A stretch of 64,000 nucleotides of DNA, taken from NCBI RefSeq assembly GCF_001262605.1, contig NZ_LGTC01000001.1, forward strand, positions 1,660,501 to 1,724,500, in the 5' to 3' direction. Below, in pieces: positions 21,901 through 31,000 of the stretch. This DNA comes from Pseudobacteroides cellulosolvens ATCC 35603 = DSM 2933 (lineage in GTDB: Bacteria; Bacillota; Clostridia; Acetivibrionales; DSM-2933). The first letter of the stretch is position 1, and every line of letters begins with the position of its first letter. The notes beneath the pieces are model-generated. The model worked only from the letters and a program-made list of their open reading frames with translations. It was not told where the DNA came from and searched no databases. Made by a program: the position numbers and the translations under genes.

Positions 21901-24900
21901 TAACAACAGTTGCCTCAACTATCATTGGATCGGTAATCTGTTTGGGAATGTTGATCCAAGGAGGCACATAACCGAAATACGGTTTGGGTATGTTTGCTCC
22001 AAAGGTCATTTCAAGTTTAATATCATATTTGTCCTGTATGGTCGTAGGTTTGACCGTCCATTCAACTTGCACAGGAAGCATTTCCATTGTAACGTTTACT
22101 ACTGCCGCATCTGTTTTAGGCATTACTGATGCATTACCCTTAATACTCTTATGGGCACTTGCCTGAACTGAATAATCATATTCGCCTAAAGGCTTGTTTT
22201 CAAACACTATAACACCATTTGTATCGGTACGGCCATAGAAATGCTGGTAGTATGTAACCTCTTTTCCATCCTTTATCTGCACAAATGGCTGCTTGCCAAT
22301 AAGGTTTACCTCAGCATTCGGTACCCTGACACCTGTATCGTCAGATACTATAAATGATACCGATCCACTTTGTGCACTGGAAATTTCCGAAGCAACCGTA
22401 ACAGTTGAACTGTATTTTCCATCGGTCACAACTACTTTATCCTGATATTCACCTAAAGGAATATCTGTTGAAGGATTGATTAATATCTCAAATGTAGTGG
22501 ATTCACCTGGTGCAAGCTCTGTCTTGCCTAAGTTTCCTGCTGTTATCCATGGAAGCCTTGCAGGTGATTCCAGCTTGATGCCCTTCATATTGCCAAGGCC
22601 TTTATTTGTTAGCTTAATTGTCCTTACAATACTCTGTCCCGGATTAAGTCCTACCTCTATTCCCCTTGGGTCGGTAATTGGCATAGGTACTGCAGGTCTT
22701 AGATTCAATTTTACTGTGGATGAAGCAACAGCACCTTCCGAACTGCTGAAATCTATACGGTATTCGGCTGTATCATCTGCATCAAGAGGTGCATTGAAAT
22801 TTATTACTACTCCCGTGGTTTCTCCAGGTGCTAATGTCACTTTTAAATTTGTACTGTCAGGTATAGCTGTAACCTTACTGTTTTGAGTCAACGGTACAAG
22901 TACTGCATTTATACCTGTTAATGTTTTTCCTCCCTCATCAGATGCATTTTTTATATTTATTACTTTTGAGAAACGTGAGTTTTTGGTCGATGTTATTGAA
23001 GCATTTGATGGTACAGCAACCATACCAATTATATTAAAATCGGTTGAAGCTCCTGCACCAAGGCCTCTTTTATATGCAAAAACATTTGCATGCCATAAAC
23101 CTGCCTCTCCAAACGCAGGGTAGAAATCATATGTAAATTTGCCGTTTGCGTCGGTCGTAAGAAGGATTATATGCTCCCCATGCCATGTAGCAAGGTATTT
23201 ACCTCCGTTCTTAGTCGATACTTCTACAGGTTCTTTAAGTTGGGGCTCTAACTGCAAATCGAGTACAATCTGTTCATCGACAAGCGGTGTACCGTCTATA
23301 AGCCTGATAGAACCATTTATATGTACCGGTTGACCAAACTGATACTGCTCTTTGTCAGTATCAATAGATGCTATTGTTTCGGGCATTATTGAAATATTGC
23401 ATGTGGATGTTAATTTTTCAACACCATCACCTGCTTCAAGTGTAAGAATGTAATTGCCCACGCTTAAATTTGAAATAGGAATTTCAGTCTTAAATGTACG
23501 GCTGACCTTGTCAAATCCCAATTCGCCCGAAACCTTTTCATTTCCTTTCACAAGGGAGTACATGGCTCCAATACCATCTTCAGTTCCCAGAAGCATTCCA
23601 TTGCTGCTTGCCTTGGTCACCTTTACAGAAACAGGAATCAAATCGTCATCTGCAATAAATAAACTGGACATAAACCCTAAGTCTGCATCATTATTGTTTG
23701 GATGTGCTTCCATCATTAAGGAATCGGAAATATTTATATTACCCTCTTCAACTCTCTTAAGGCCTTCCTGAAGAGGCTCAAGAATAAGGGCTTTTTCATT
23801 GTCTATAACTATCTTGAAATTATGGCTTCCGAGTAAATTTGCCTTCCATGTAAGATCAACAATTGCAGTGCTGTGACCTCTAATCCCATTAACTGTCTTA
23901 CCTGCCACCTGCTTACCATCCATATACAGAGATACATTAAAATTCTTGAATACTGAGGTTACACTTTGGTTGCTTACCCGTGCAATAAATGTGACCTGAT
24001 CACCATATTTGATATTTGTAGGTGACCATGTTACATCTGATATGTAAAGATCCGGATAAATAAGCCTTATTGACGGTATATCAGACTCAATTGCCGTTAG
24101 CGTTCCATCTTCTGTCACAACATTATCACTATCGGCACAAACTTTTATCTTGTGGGTTCCAGGCAAAGCAGTCCAGCGTGCTGTAACATCAGCCACTTCA
24201 CCAGCACCTAGTTTTTCTAAAGTAACTGTTTTGAACTTTTGTCCATCCACAATAAAGTCAACATTAAACTCATGAGTTATATCTGTTGTACTGTTATTTG
24301 TAACTTTAGCTGAGAATGTCAATGATGTACCTTCTGTAATAACCGATTCCTGCGGCATCCAGCTTAAAGCTCCAAGGGATATTTTCGGGTACGATACAGT
24401 AAACTCCGGCGTTACAATACTCAATTCATTATTTTCTCTTTCAATTTCCTTAAGTAAAGGTGATGGATCATCCGCCTTAACCGTTATCTCATGAGAACCA
24501 GTGGAAGGTTTTACAATAAATGTTACATACGTCTCCGCACCCGGCTTTAAGAGGTTTATGCTCTGTTTTTGGACCCATTTTCCGTCAATATAAAGGGATA
24601 CACTAAATTTTTCAGCATTTGCTGTACCGGTATTTGATATTTTTGCCCTGTAAGCAAAGGGCATTTCACTGTTAAGGTTTTCACCATCGGCAACATATGC
24701 AACACTGTCTATTGCAATATCCGCGAAATTAACCTGTTTGGTTGTCAAAGCCACTGTAGTTGAGTTATTCTTTTTGTCAGTTTCCTTTAAGATATCTAAT
24801 ATATCGTTTGCCACTACCTTCAAAACATGGACTCCTGGTGTTGCAACCCATGTATATGGAACCTTTACAGTTTCCCCTAATTCAATGTTCTTGTCCACAC

Positions 24901-24952
24901 GGGTATAACCGATGTACTGGTTGTCAATATAGAAACCTACCAAAAATCCCAT
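9995..24952 (-). CDS. Central segment of giant surface protein (CARDB, PKD, helical and MBL modules)
   Basis: The frame has 4985 codons. The first Met has no ribosome-binding site, and the frame is open upstream to about 25058, where it meets the previous segment. It starts with a long CARDB-type array (repeated pattern: pitrVsWtP..-NxGta-f-v-lyiDGk). A PKD module lies at about 19540-19800 (FKWDFGDGESGVG, HKYLHSGTYKVKLTV), followed by more CARDB modules to about 18150 and Cna/carboxypeptidase-regulatory-like folds. A helical, Lys/Glu-rich region (about 13270-14760) contains three spaced copies of a DGNVxY motif. A rearranged MBL domain (12450-13310) is next, then helical and beta regions. It stops at 9995 in an off-frame tail (RKSIRNTLLIYL), which marks the break at 10038-10041. 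Confidence 0.85.
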   Translation of the reverse strand: MGFLVGFYIDNQYIGYTRVDKNIELGETVKVPYTWVATPGVHVLKVVANDILDILKETDKKNNSTTVALTTKQVNFADIAIDSVAYVADGENLNSEMPFAYRAKISNTGTANAEKFSVSLYIDGKWVQKQSINLLKPGAETYVTFIVKPSTGSHEITVKADDPSPLLKEIERENNELSIVTPEFTVSYPKISLGALSWMPQESVITEGTSLTFSAKVTNNSTTDITHEFNVDFIVDGQKFKTVTLEKLGAGEVADVTARWTALPGTHKIKVCADSDNVVTEDGTLTAIESDIPSIRLIYPDLYISDVTWSPTNIKYGDQVTFIARVSNQSVTSVFKNFNVSLYMDGKQVAGKTVNGIRGHSTAIVDLTWKANLLGSHNFKIVIDNEKALILEPLQEGLKRVEEGNINISDSLMMEAHPNNNDADLGFMSSLFIADDDLIPVSVKVTKASSNGMLLGTEDGIGAMYSLVKGNEKVSGELGFDKVSRTFKTEIPISNLSVGNYILTLEAGDGVEKLTSTCNISIMPETIASIDTDKEQYQFGQPVHINGSIRLIDGTPLVDEQIVLDLQLEPQLKEPVEVSTKNGGKYLATWHGEHIILLTTDANGKFTYDFYPAFGEAGLWHANVFAYKRGLGAGASTDFNIIGMVAVPSNASITSTKNSRFSKVINIKNASDEGGKTLTGINAVLVPLTQNSKVTAIPDSTNLKVTLAPGETTGVVINFNAPLDADDTAEYRIDFSSSEGAVASSTVKLNLRPAVPMPITDPRGIEVGLNPGQSIVRTIKLTNKGLGNMKGIKLESPARLPWITAGNLGKTELAPGESTTFEILINPSTDIPLGEYQDKVVVTDGKYSSTVTVASEISSAQSGSVSFIVSDDTGVRVPNAEVNLIGKQPFVQIKDGKEVTYYQHFYGRTDTNGVIVFENKPLGEYDYSVQASAHKSIKGNASVMPKTDAAVVNVTMEMLPVQVEWTVKPTTIQDKYDIKLEMTFGANIPKPYFGYVPPWINIPKQITDPMIVEATVVNCGLVAITDVTASILRENSNDTGISIIGGGYIGEIPAHGSVKIKLLVQPGYYNLRPGKHQETGLPYNAIMLHGYYVSFDRDTGLPIDPPEELSGNIALFNNAEQKVTYKASMPSGETVTEEIELPKDAEIEEVDYLIGRGDGKPALPESGQSGKGTYEIVTLSLDQTATLERQAFNATLKISNGYVAYALANMAVKVVVTDKDGKDVTGNNFIIATGLNGIENLDGSSSLLSGKSMTADWQIIPGDGLGGTNPEGEKYYAKAVLSYFVNGHYVETQTQAEEITIMPQPKINLHYYIPHDITANQTFKLGVTAENTGDGTAKNLVIDSGQLNIKSNQAGLQTKFEILGTSFGSNTESSFRLNLGDIAPHSQVTGYWIVKWSMYEEKEDAKPIEGEFLDFKASLHHQDYKGIQLNPLIVGVTTEIIGKDNLKLTADGDVSYTLIDKDNTGIPNYLINLKTGMKLPIYIPQTLNVTKQPDPSESTLKFKVPVPEGNPDDQGMPRYQVLMLKAPENYNTIRSVERESFVEGEEKRLLSLANAWIDYGNIYVVDEIPVSKVKPADSTKVQARYYYPSSYTVDFSSGAVISSVESAQVYYTEDKEKGPQYAYYDIGHYIDEGMTTSVRAEVTNKGKAVESGTVEFFAKRYNDKTETKIGEIGFSGIQPYNSKYAYTTWTPAKGGKYTLTARIKDSNTKDAKGEVTATINYRPIAETSADFSADVLTKAHFDSSRSYDKDGYIQAFKWDFGDGESGVGVCPSHKYLHSGTYKVKLTVVDNNNAESTSEMQVTIKETRADLRIGQLIIDQETLEEGQIVKITGTIQNAGYCDTKKPFLVGFYVDNKYVNYKRITDNIAPGGTKEVTFDWVNTKGNHIVTLIANDIGHPVDEADFDNNQKSRPINVSQAFFPNIKVDSFTADVSFDEALDWNQKVGFTANISNRGNANTGSFNVAFYVDDKLAETKTVQGLDYQDGANATKVTFTWNIKDEGKHIYKIAADGPLAHVVETDKNDNAKELEGSNIKLRYPDLKVESLSVSPDNGKLDAGQSVIINALISNNGYSTTSKQCKVAFFADGRYLGAKDVGIITKDGNIFASYTWDRPINGTKFIEAYADYNNDIHEVSDENNKLRYTVTTPMNINLPDLVIEGIATEPSSGTARFGDEVTTKVYLRNAGTAYIKTPFTTALYINKKLAGKFETKESLAPGQSTAGTVTWTADILPTAPDYELTAYADIYTKLVLSNRSHSTKTAYYKVKGEVNLAPDTINNAYTVGEKPKLKLKVNSTNEPGTPLTPGSGVKARINIYKGLPDTDGKSIGEAVYGQDMVYDELEGKYTSVVDIQNIGSILEPGQYTIEYAVTVGSDEKKICKAFKLVNDYVVTVNTGKQTYAANEPVDISGTVTDSDGKTPLAGVNVKVIVVGEEELKFNTITDENGKFNHKFQVTAGCGGSYSLKVSAIYDGAQKMSSSKVFYIEGPVLTFNNSIKITAGYSNTVPITLLNVGTLPITGITINKVFNEDRDGLTAEIQGEIPESLDAGKSAELKLKISAGVQTVPGIKDLELTAECKEGYTYKAQLAVTIEEPKPKSRIDIGGGVEVNEKALTSADYIVGAFKKEKITSSLRQGSTDTQVIHIMNSGNAPIRDIKVIPPATLPWVTITTSGTQLVEPVSKGFSIRDSNSHANILVHISPTDVVQQGIYEDYITITSNAGESKVPVMINVGASSVGTFVIQVLDEDSAPVNDAVFELSGPIAEGGKQDSNVNVYRGTFQGDATYKFENVPSGNYIAKVTAPYCKELECNFDVQALIELEPQKVYLEKMPFTLELSTESIIDTMNSDFKNGNTELVYKQVMKPEGAKPELISHYPGYEMYDSDMALNMSELISIKNSSDSGIIYDVQAKLKTGNTYLPKDAVSLIKGGADSATLDLDDFSAKDIKDLFIYVNDDKMCDIVKIQETDTPGKYTVIPPVGMTQKRINGWISDYSLWKDDGRAVTSAVYNTVDGSYTITLKPRNDGTYVTPSPKINKFYERVNFDFELELTGKVFNMFNMEEAVKLSIPIRLHFVPYLAFGDETDPRDEERIKVKAAFNPLRFKDMESLRVKEFSENFLKKMGKRSVEKPEAMGTALGSFDFSQDTVLADESFNADFSLFNPSDFQYINGADIELLITDMELDSEGQLPVGAKILNDKFNISLTKNIKNKDGKSTSQTYDDESVNIETIDPGSKLNVIFNILRKSMADNENEESVYSKKAYLYVKYKFTKDDETFSGITKSKAVEIEPPAKIYLSYEFKKTPDNLYEVTVKATNAGLGRARGLKLLPPVISSSEHVVLIEGKVEGGQWEQNISCLEFGDIAPNQTVTGYYHLLVSGDIDLAQSISFKVLDENSSGKVLLTPLTYNQVETFDFNDLRDELNRLKNNISGQGGLLDKSTEDLSRAMYESLEYVNSLDDARRTTELLDILNSGFGLIYSSINFFLSAKDIAKSYVNGKYGSGSGSAKSAKTAVSIGNSKVISKVNKALDTVNKISDAVNKAITLKSTYDGIMKLFTEAKSKLDLSLVQKINKVVNKYTKVYVTSDDKAGFVLQELEDYVEAKKQEGGLITDGNVTYLSKEFIEKWKQENYYNNITEDGKIYKINDKIYLTEENCKVLENIDPADDNRSVVQIDEARKSLSETEASLKKSKEYTQELIEKCAKYNIDGNNALDLELEIVEDVKEAEADPEIYQDGNVVYISKEYINKWKLKNGKTPADTEVKKPYKDGNVLYVFGDYLDLNANNTSEAKDALEKTKAKLKPALDEVQKAMDVQDEAFYNDVSGKIDKTLGIINSTLSLCQSIVDLNKAVDDIELIRRNLDQFINEANQALGAENSPAVDNEAQSESEEEEEEREEQKYGEYSVLFEGDAHVESERALLERLTATSSLDKLDSDLLKVAHHGSQSSTDSTFLQLVTPDESVISVGENNEYDHPSDITVSKLENIGSEVYRTDENGTVETEIYDESTNQLVAKVTVLDVNQGDCILIEAGGNRMLIDGGAGKGIYPLKAADFSRIDAIDSLKYLVITHPDSDHYNYLNKILFLQKPGKHIEVTDKVFIPEVDNTVTTPTYNTFEQNIKTRYNGQYVVVGSNMVGETIYLDDSNQVAFEFLGPVKNFYNDPELRYKEDKTNNSSIILKMTYKPQSQLMMSPDESGTSSSYAAPNNGIRIVTRYWVKEGDSMVKKQDVRKLIGSGTINIKDIAQYINKSQENSVFVKNMDNYKNWISNALGSMKDLKINNLDSVREKLKASLEQIAAAKKQAGGNSAFDVQKELDEIIKGMPDDYDARSMYIIQCILGLEEYKILTTNNMYNAYAKYLEEDHNIDEGFEDLQDYSDISPDIKLSKEYITKSVGSIKDVSDALMNEAIEIVENYIYNSEDAPSYYPTKVLLKYFNDLNEQIESIVGKQGDRKEGFGQYKNINVFNSLGDEVHPENKDLTVMKEQYLKLLKDSIDGYETIIDRWDLNISKAGLYSVNAILQPYNYVMGLNPIGSLLTLPTTYYYSKAIGAVNSAEMSIYKEENTKSGVISEDLANMVINTGLTFNREIGISESANNIIRNIDKWRKIDPPIPVEPVSISVSDITINDGEKRGFGEAVVILKNVHTGEVSALVNMDIFGGKLKYGSYTSDPVSIKPYETVVIKIPFEVQRSSLVDIAGYRSFVTISLSEPGTMSLGDPKGPYISHFYAGTEEQLNALRGNIKVVQPLGGMLDGGEEAEELYTASNNAQEIKIIMASKDSSKMQLHLYDKSGNHIGYVSGDGYKNSIPESEVISMRNNNDTIVIRNPHNGPYRIVVRLPEGENEEEYSLEVTELVNVGAIPDVDLPRVIISNTQNAEFIVNILESSYQNKIDNVEIQTGEFKDINGRSVPIIKNSFKAMNGTDLSSGIQSGIPVGMAAVVKCGVEFGEDLPDGIYNGKVNVTVKGVNLNPDFGRYLSVTDSVYGWKYNKGDGSPIRKSIRNTLLIYL
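12450..13310 (-). other. ComEC-like metallo-beta-lactamase domain with halves in swapped order
   Basis: In ComEC-like MBL proteins the order is VxxLDVGQGD, THPDxDH, NNSSIVLK, then (F)xGDA, HHGS and VISVGxNNxYxHP. Here the second half comes first: SVLFEGDAHVESE (Asp codon at 13271), LLKVAHHGSQSST (His-His at 13175-13180), VISVGENNEYDHP and VYRTDENGTVE. Only then follow VTVLDVNQGDCILIE, ITHPDSDHYNYL (about 12780-12800) and NNSSIILKMTY. All expected metal ligands (HxDxDH, GDA, HHGS) are present. Domain family from known motifs; the order is read directly. Confidence 0.75.
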
Positions 24953-25050
24953 TCTGTTTGGGCCTTTTCCATTGTTAACTATTTCAGCAGTGATATTTAC
25001 TACATCCTGCTCAGAAGGATCCGATGGATTCCATGTTATATCATTGACAC

Positions 25051-28000
25051 TTAAATCGGGCGGTTATCCCTTACATCTACTATAGCTGTTGTGCTTGACT
25101 CTGCACCATTATTGTCACATACCGTCAGTGTAACCGTATATGAACCTGGGGTCTGGTAAACATGTGTAACCTGTGCTCCCTCTTTAAATATACCATCACC
25201 AAGATTCCATTTATACCATACTATTTTACCGTCACTGTCTTTTGAGAGCTGGCCATTTGTACCGGTAGCACCATTTAAGGTATAGGTATCACCTGAATAT
25301 ATCCATTCACTGCATTCAATAGCTGCTATAGGAGGCTGGTTAATATTTGCCTCAATTATTTTACTGTTATTTACACTATTAGTTTCTGTTGTAGAGTCTG
25401 TAGTTGTAACTACAGCCTTTACCTCGACAGGGTTCTTAAAGCTTTTTTCCGGAGTCCATTCAAACACTGCATCATAATGGTTTGCTCCGCTTAATTCAAC
25501 ATTTTTTGCTTCTATAAGTTTCCATTCCTGTATGCTGTCTTTTATATACAGCTCAACTTTGCCCTTTGCATTTGCATAACCAAGGTTTTCAGCCACTACT
25601 GTAATTTGTGCTTTTCTATCATATGCAGGCGATACCGGATTTAGCTTTATATCTTTAATTGAAAGATCACTTATAGCCGATGCTGCTCCGGCTGCTTGCA
25701 CGGATGACTGGCTTTCATTACCTGAAAGGTCATATGCACTAACTACATAATAATAAACTTTTCCGTTTTGTACTTTTTCGTCCCTGAATATAAAACCTTT
25801 TGTATTCCCAATTAATTCATAAGGGCCTCCATTTGTTTCCGAACGCAATATCTTGTATCCGTCAATATCTGCTTCCGTATTCATTTTCCAGCTTAAATCC
25901 AACTGTCCTCCGATTTTTGGATCGGAAATCTGAAGTCCTGCCGGCCTTGCAGGCGGAATGCGGTCGATAATATACCTTTTATATACCGAACTTTCCTTGT
26001 TACCTGTATTTATTGCAGTAACACGAACTGCATAGCAGCCTGACGCAAGGGCTGATGTGTCCCAATCGCAATGTGAAACAAAACCTGAGAAATAATTTTT
26101 GAAAGAAGTCAAGTTGCCGTTTATATAGTCCTCAATAAGACCGTCAGGATTTGCACTGCGGTATCCTGGGTTGTTGTCCTCGCCAATCAACTGCCATGTT
26201 TCTTCTCCAGTTATGGTACTTGATTCCGATTCTCCCAGATATGAATACTCATACCTTACTTTTACAGAAACCTTGTCGTCTACTTGAGACTCCAACTTTG
26301 CACTGTTACTTATATGACTTAATTCTGCAGGTTTAACTTCCCTAATTACAGGTACGGAGGTTTCCTGTAAGGAGTGTGTCTTTATATCATCACTAATATT
26401 TGTATCATTGGAATAATCCCTTGTCATGGCACTTTCGCGGTTCATATCGTTGACTGCAGAAACTGCATAATAGTATTCTTTTGAAGGATCAAGCATCCTG
26501 TCTATATATGCATTTGATGTAGTGCCATTAAGTATCTTTTCCCAATTACCGTTTTTTCCTTCTTTCCTATATAATACATAATGATCGAAGTCTGCTCTTA
26601 AAACCGGCGACCAGCTCACAACCAGCTGCCATTCACCCGCTTCAACATACAGCTTTTCAGGTGGTGCAGGAGGATCATTCGTAACCATATAACCATAAAT
26701 ATTCTCTGCATTATTATTCTCGCTGTCTGCAGCTGTTATTTTTACCTGGTAACGTCCGTCAGGATACTTGTAACTATTGTCCTGTGACACCAATGTTGTA
26801 TCCAATACAAACCTTACATCATTTGTTCCCTGGTTTTCGAGACTGGATACAAGCTGCCATTCTCCATTACCAACCAGCTGGTTGTTTTCATCTACCTTTC
26901 TTATCTCAAGTTTATAGTTTTTAACATTGATATTATCCTTTGCATGTGCTGTAAAGCTTACAGTTCCTCTTAATGCTGTGCCTTCACCCGGTAAAAATTT
27001 GTCTATAACAGGAGGTGTCGTGTCCTTACCTGGAATACATGATACAATATTTGAACCTAAGCTTTCATTTCCGCCTTTATCTACTGAAGTAACCTTATAA
27101 AGATTCTCTACGGCATAAACAGCATTTGAATCTACAAATATTTTATCTGCCGTACTTCCAATGAGTTTATATGATGGAGTAATACCGTTTCCTCTGTATA
27201 CATTGTAATGGTCTAAATCATCAGCACTTGCTACAGGCTGCCATGTCAGTGAAACTTTCAACTCCTGTGGCTTTGCTGTAATAACAGGGGCATCAGGTGC
27301 TGTATTATCAACAATATAGGAAGCTTTCAGTTCGGAAGTGTTGCCAGATGTATCCTTTGCAACAACTTTTATCTCGCATAAACCGTCAGTCACAGTACTT
27401 GCCGTATCCCAGCACACAGTGCCACTTACAGCCGACCCCAGTGTAAGCCAGGTCTGAACACCATTGATTTTAACGGAATACATGAAATCAACCTTGCTTA
27501 AACATACGTTATCCGAAGCTATAGCACTTATATTTACCTTACCTTTAATCCTACTACCGCTTGATGGAAGGAGGTTTTTAAGCTCGGGAGCAGTAGTGTC
27601 AGGCAGTGCTGAAGAAGTACCGCTTACCGTACCGTCACTTTCATGTCCATATGTATCAACAGCTGTAACTTTGTACTCATAAGATTTACCCAGCGAAACA
27701 GCAGTATCCTGATAGGACCTTAAGGTGGTCTCCCTTAAAAGTATGTATTCTCCCCCATTTACCCTTCTATAAAGTTTGTATTTCAGGAAATCATCATCCA
27801 TAACCTGAGTCCAGTCAACATCTATTCTTAGCTGTCCGCTAGTTGCATTTACTTCTTGAGGCGATAGAGGTTTGGTATTTCTTATTGTTATACCGATTAT
27901 TTTATCATCGCTAAAATTGCCAGCCTCATCATATGCTACAGCCTTTACCTCGTAGTTTCCATCAGTTTTTAAAGCTGATGTGTTCCAATCATATCCGAGG

Positions 28001-31000
28001 CCTACTGTCTTGTTTCTTTCCGGTATTGTTGTTACTGCTGCAATCTCTTTCCATTCTCCACTACCTAATCTATAGTAGAATTTCATTGATTCAACGCCTA
28101 TATTATCGCTTGATAAAGTTGCCAATTTTAGTGTTTCACCATATCTAGATGCTGTAAAGCCGGATAAAACAGGTTTTGTCGAATCACCCAGCGGTATTAT
28201 GTCAATCGGATCAGATAGGCTCCCTTCATTTCCATATATATCCACACTTGCCAACTGATACTGATAGCTGCTTCCGCTCTTAACAGATATGTCTTTAGCA
28301 ATAATGCCTTTTATATTGTCCATCACTTTTACAAGGGGTTCATCACCTGTTTTTCTATACAGCCTGTAGAAATTGATGCTACCCACCGCCTGCCAGCTAA
28401 GTGTAACTTCTATTTCACCTGCTTTAGCTGTTATTCCCGCTGGCGGCTTTAATAGTGAAACATCCCCTTTAAAGCTTGCTGTTGCTTCTGCAAGGCTTGA
28501 TTGCCCTTTTAATTTAATGCTGTGGTTTCCTGGCGATACATTCTTTAAGTATTTCCAGCTAGCTGTAACATTTCCTGTTGAATCGGATTTTGTATTGAAA
28601 AGGAATGTACTTTCATCAATATATATCTCTACTGTTTCTAAGGGTCTAAAACCCTCTCCTGTAATGCTTATTTCATCTGATGGTTTTACCACTTCCGGGT
28701 TTATGCTTATTGCCGGAACAAAATCACCTGCTGTGGCCTGTGCTTCTCCTGAACGACTGCTTTCATTTTTCAGGTCATCTACAGCTATAACGCAATATAT
28801 GTATGTTTTTCCGGAATCAACATTATAGTCGGTATATTCAAATATGGAAGCTTTAACTGTTGTAATAAGGCTGAAGTTTGCACCTGCTTCTGATGATTTT
28901 CTATATATGGAGTAGGATGAGATATCCCCTGCTTGTACAGGACTCCATTTAATAATGATTTTTCCGGGACTGGCAACAGCGGATACATTGGTCGGCACAT
29001 CAGGAGCAGTATTATCAATAATTATACTGTGTGCCAAAGGTTCAGATTCATTTCCGCTCTTGTCTTTTGCAATAGCCCTAACCAGATAATTTCCACTTAA
29101 ACCTTTTGTGTTCCATGATATATCGGTTTGGTATTCTTTTGTGCTTCCATTATATACAGCATAACTTTCACATATAGCTGTCCATTTATCCTCATTAGGA
29201 ATAGAATATTCGAATACAAACTTCTCAAGAGTAAAGTTGTCTTTGCCTGCTGCTTTTAAAGTAATATTTCCTGAGCTTCTATAGTTGTCTTCAGGAACCA
29301 GCAAGGATACAGAAGGAGCAATACTATCAACTAGGGTTGTGCCGCTTATTGCACCAGATTTAGTGCTTTCATTGCCCCATTTGTCTATTGAACTTACCTT
29401 GAAGTAAACAGTCGTTCCTCCATTTAATCCTGTCAGCTCAATATTACTGGTATTGCAATTTGTCCAAAAACTTAAGCCTTCAGCAGAAGAGCCTTTGTAA
29501 ACTTTATAACTAGCAATATCATTATCTGAACTGCTCCACCTTAATACAATGGAATATGGTTTTTCTAGAACCTCAAGGCTGGATGGTTCTGACGGCAGCC
29601 TGGGTATTACACTAAATACAGCACTTTCACCTGAAATATTGTTTGATGTATCATACGCCTTTATATTAAATTTATACATGGTATCAGTAGTCAATCCTTC
29701 AAATTTGTAGCTTGTAGTACCGGTTGTGCCTGCTGTAACACCGTCTTTTAATATCTCATAGCCGCCGACAGCTACATTATCGGTTGAAGCATCCCATGCG
29801 ATGGTAACAGTGGTACCGGTTTTGGACACCAATCTCAAATTTGCCGGTATCGAAGGTTTTTCAGTGTCAATTGTGGTTGTGATGGTAAACTCATTGCTTG
29901 AATCTGAAAAGTTTCCTTGACCATCGAATGCGTAAACCTTGAAGATATATGTTTTATCCGGCTCAAGACTATTCACAGTAAAGTTATTTGATGTGGAAGT
30001 GCCTATTTTTATACCATCTCTATATATTTCATAGCCTTTTATCCCTATTGAATCAGTTGATGGATTCCAGCAAAGTACAACTGACTTCTCGGTCTTTCCT
30101 GTCTCTTTTAGATCTGTTGGTGCTGTCGGTGCTTCGTTATCAAAAGTTACAGGAATGCTGTCAGCCGAGTAGTTATTTGAAGTATCAAAAGCCTTGACTG
30201 CATATATATATATATTGCTTTCTGAGATCACTGCATCGGAATCCAGGTAATCATGTTTATCCGTTGTTCCTATCCTTACGCCATCTCTATATATTTCATA
30301 TCCCCCTACTTTTACATTATCAGTAGAAGATGACCATACAAGTCCAACAGAAACTTTCGCTCCAGTATCATTCTGTAACCTTTTAACTGATGATATTTTC
30401 AAATCAACTGGTATAGATGGAGCATCAATATCTTTTTCTGTGGATTCTTTTAAAGAAACACTCTCAATTGATAAATTCTTTAAATCATCATAAGCTCTGA
30501 CGGTATAAGTATAGGAAGTTTCAGGATTTAACCCTGTATCATTAAATTCAGTGGATGTTGTATCTTTAATAAGAATCCCGTCTCTATATAATTTGTATCC
30601 CAAAACGCCGGTATTATCAGTTGCAGCATCCCACTTAAGGCTAATTGACACAGGTGTTTTTTTCACAGCAGTAAGGCCGGTTGGAGCATTTGGCGGCTCA
30701 TTGTCAAGCTCTGAAACCTTTATCAAATATACCCCTGTACTAAAACTGCTTATGTATTTAATTTTTATGTAGTACTCCATATTAGCTTCAAATGCTCCTG
30801 TAACTGTAAACCTATCACCAATGCCTTCTCCAGACGACAGCAATGTACCGTCAGCTTTGTATATGTTACCTACCAGATCTGTGACACCTTTTCCGGTAAG
30901 TGAATAGTATCCGGCATTTGTAGTAGTAAATTTGAACCAATCAATATCGCCTCTATAGTTAATTGTTCCGGCTGTGTCTTTTCCAATCTCCACTCCGGTG

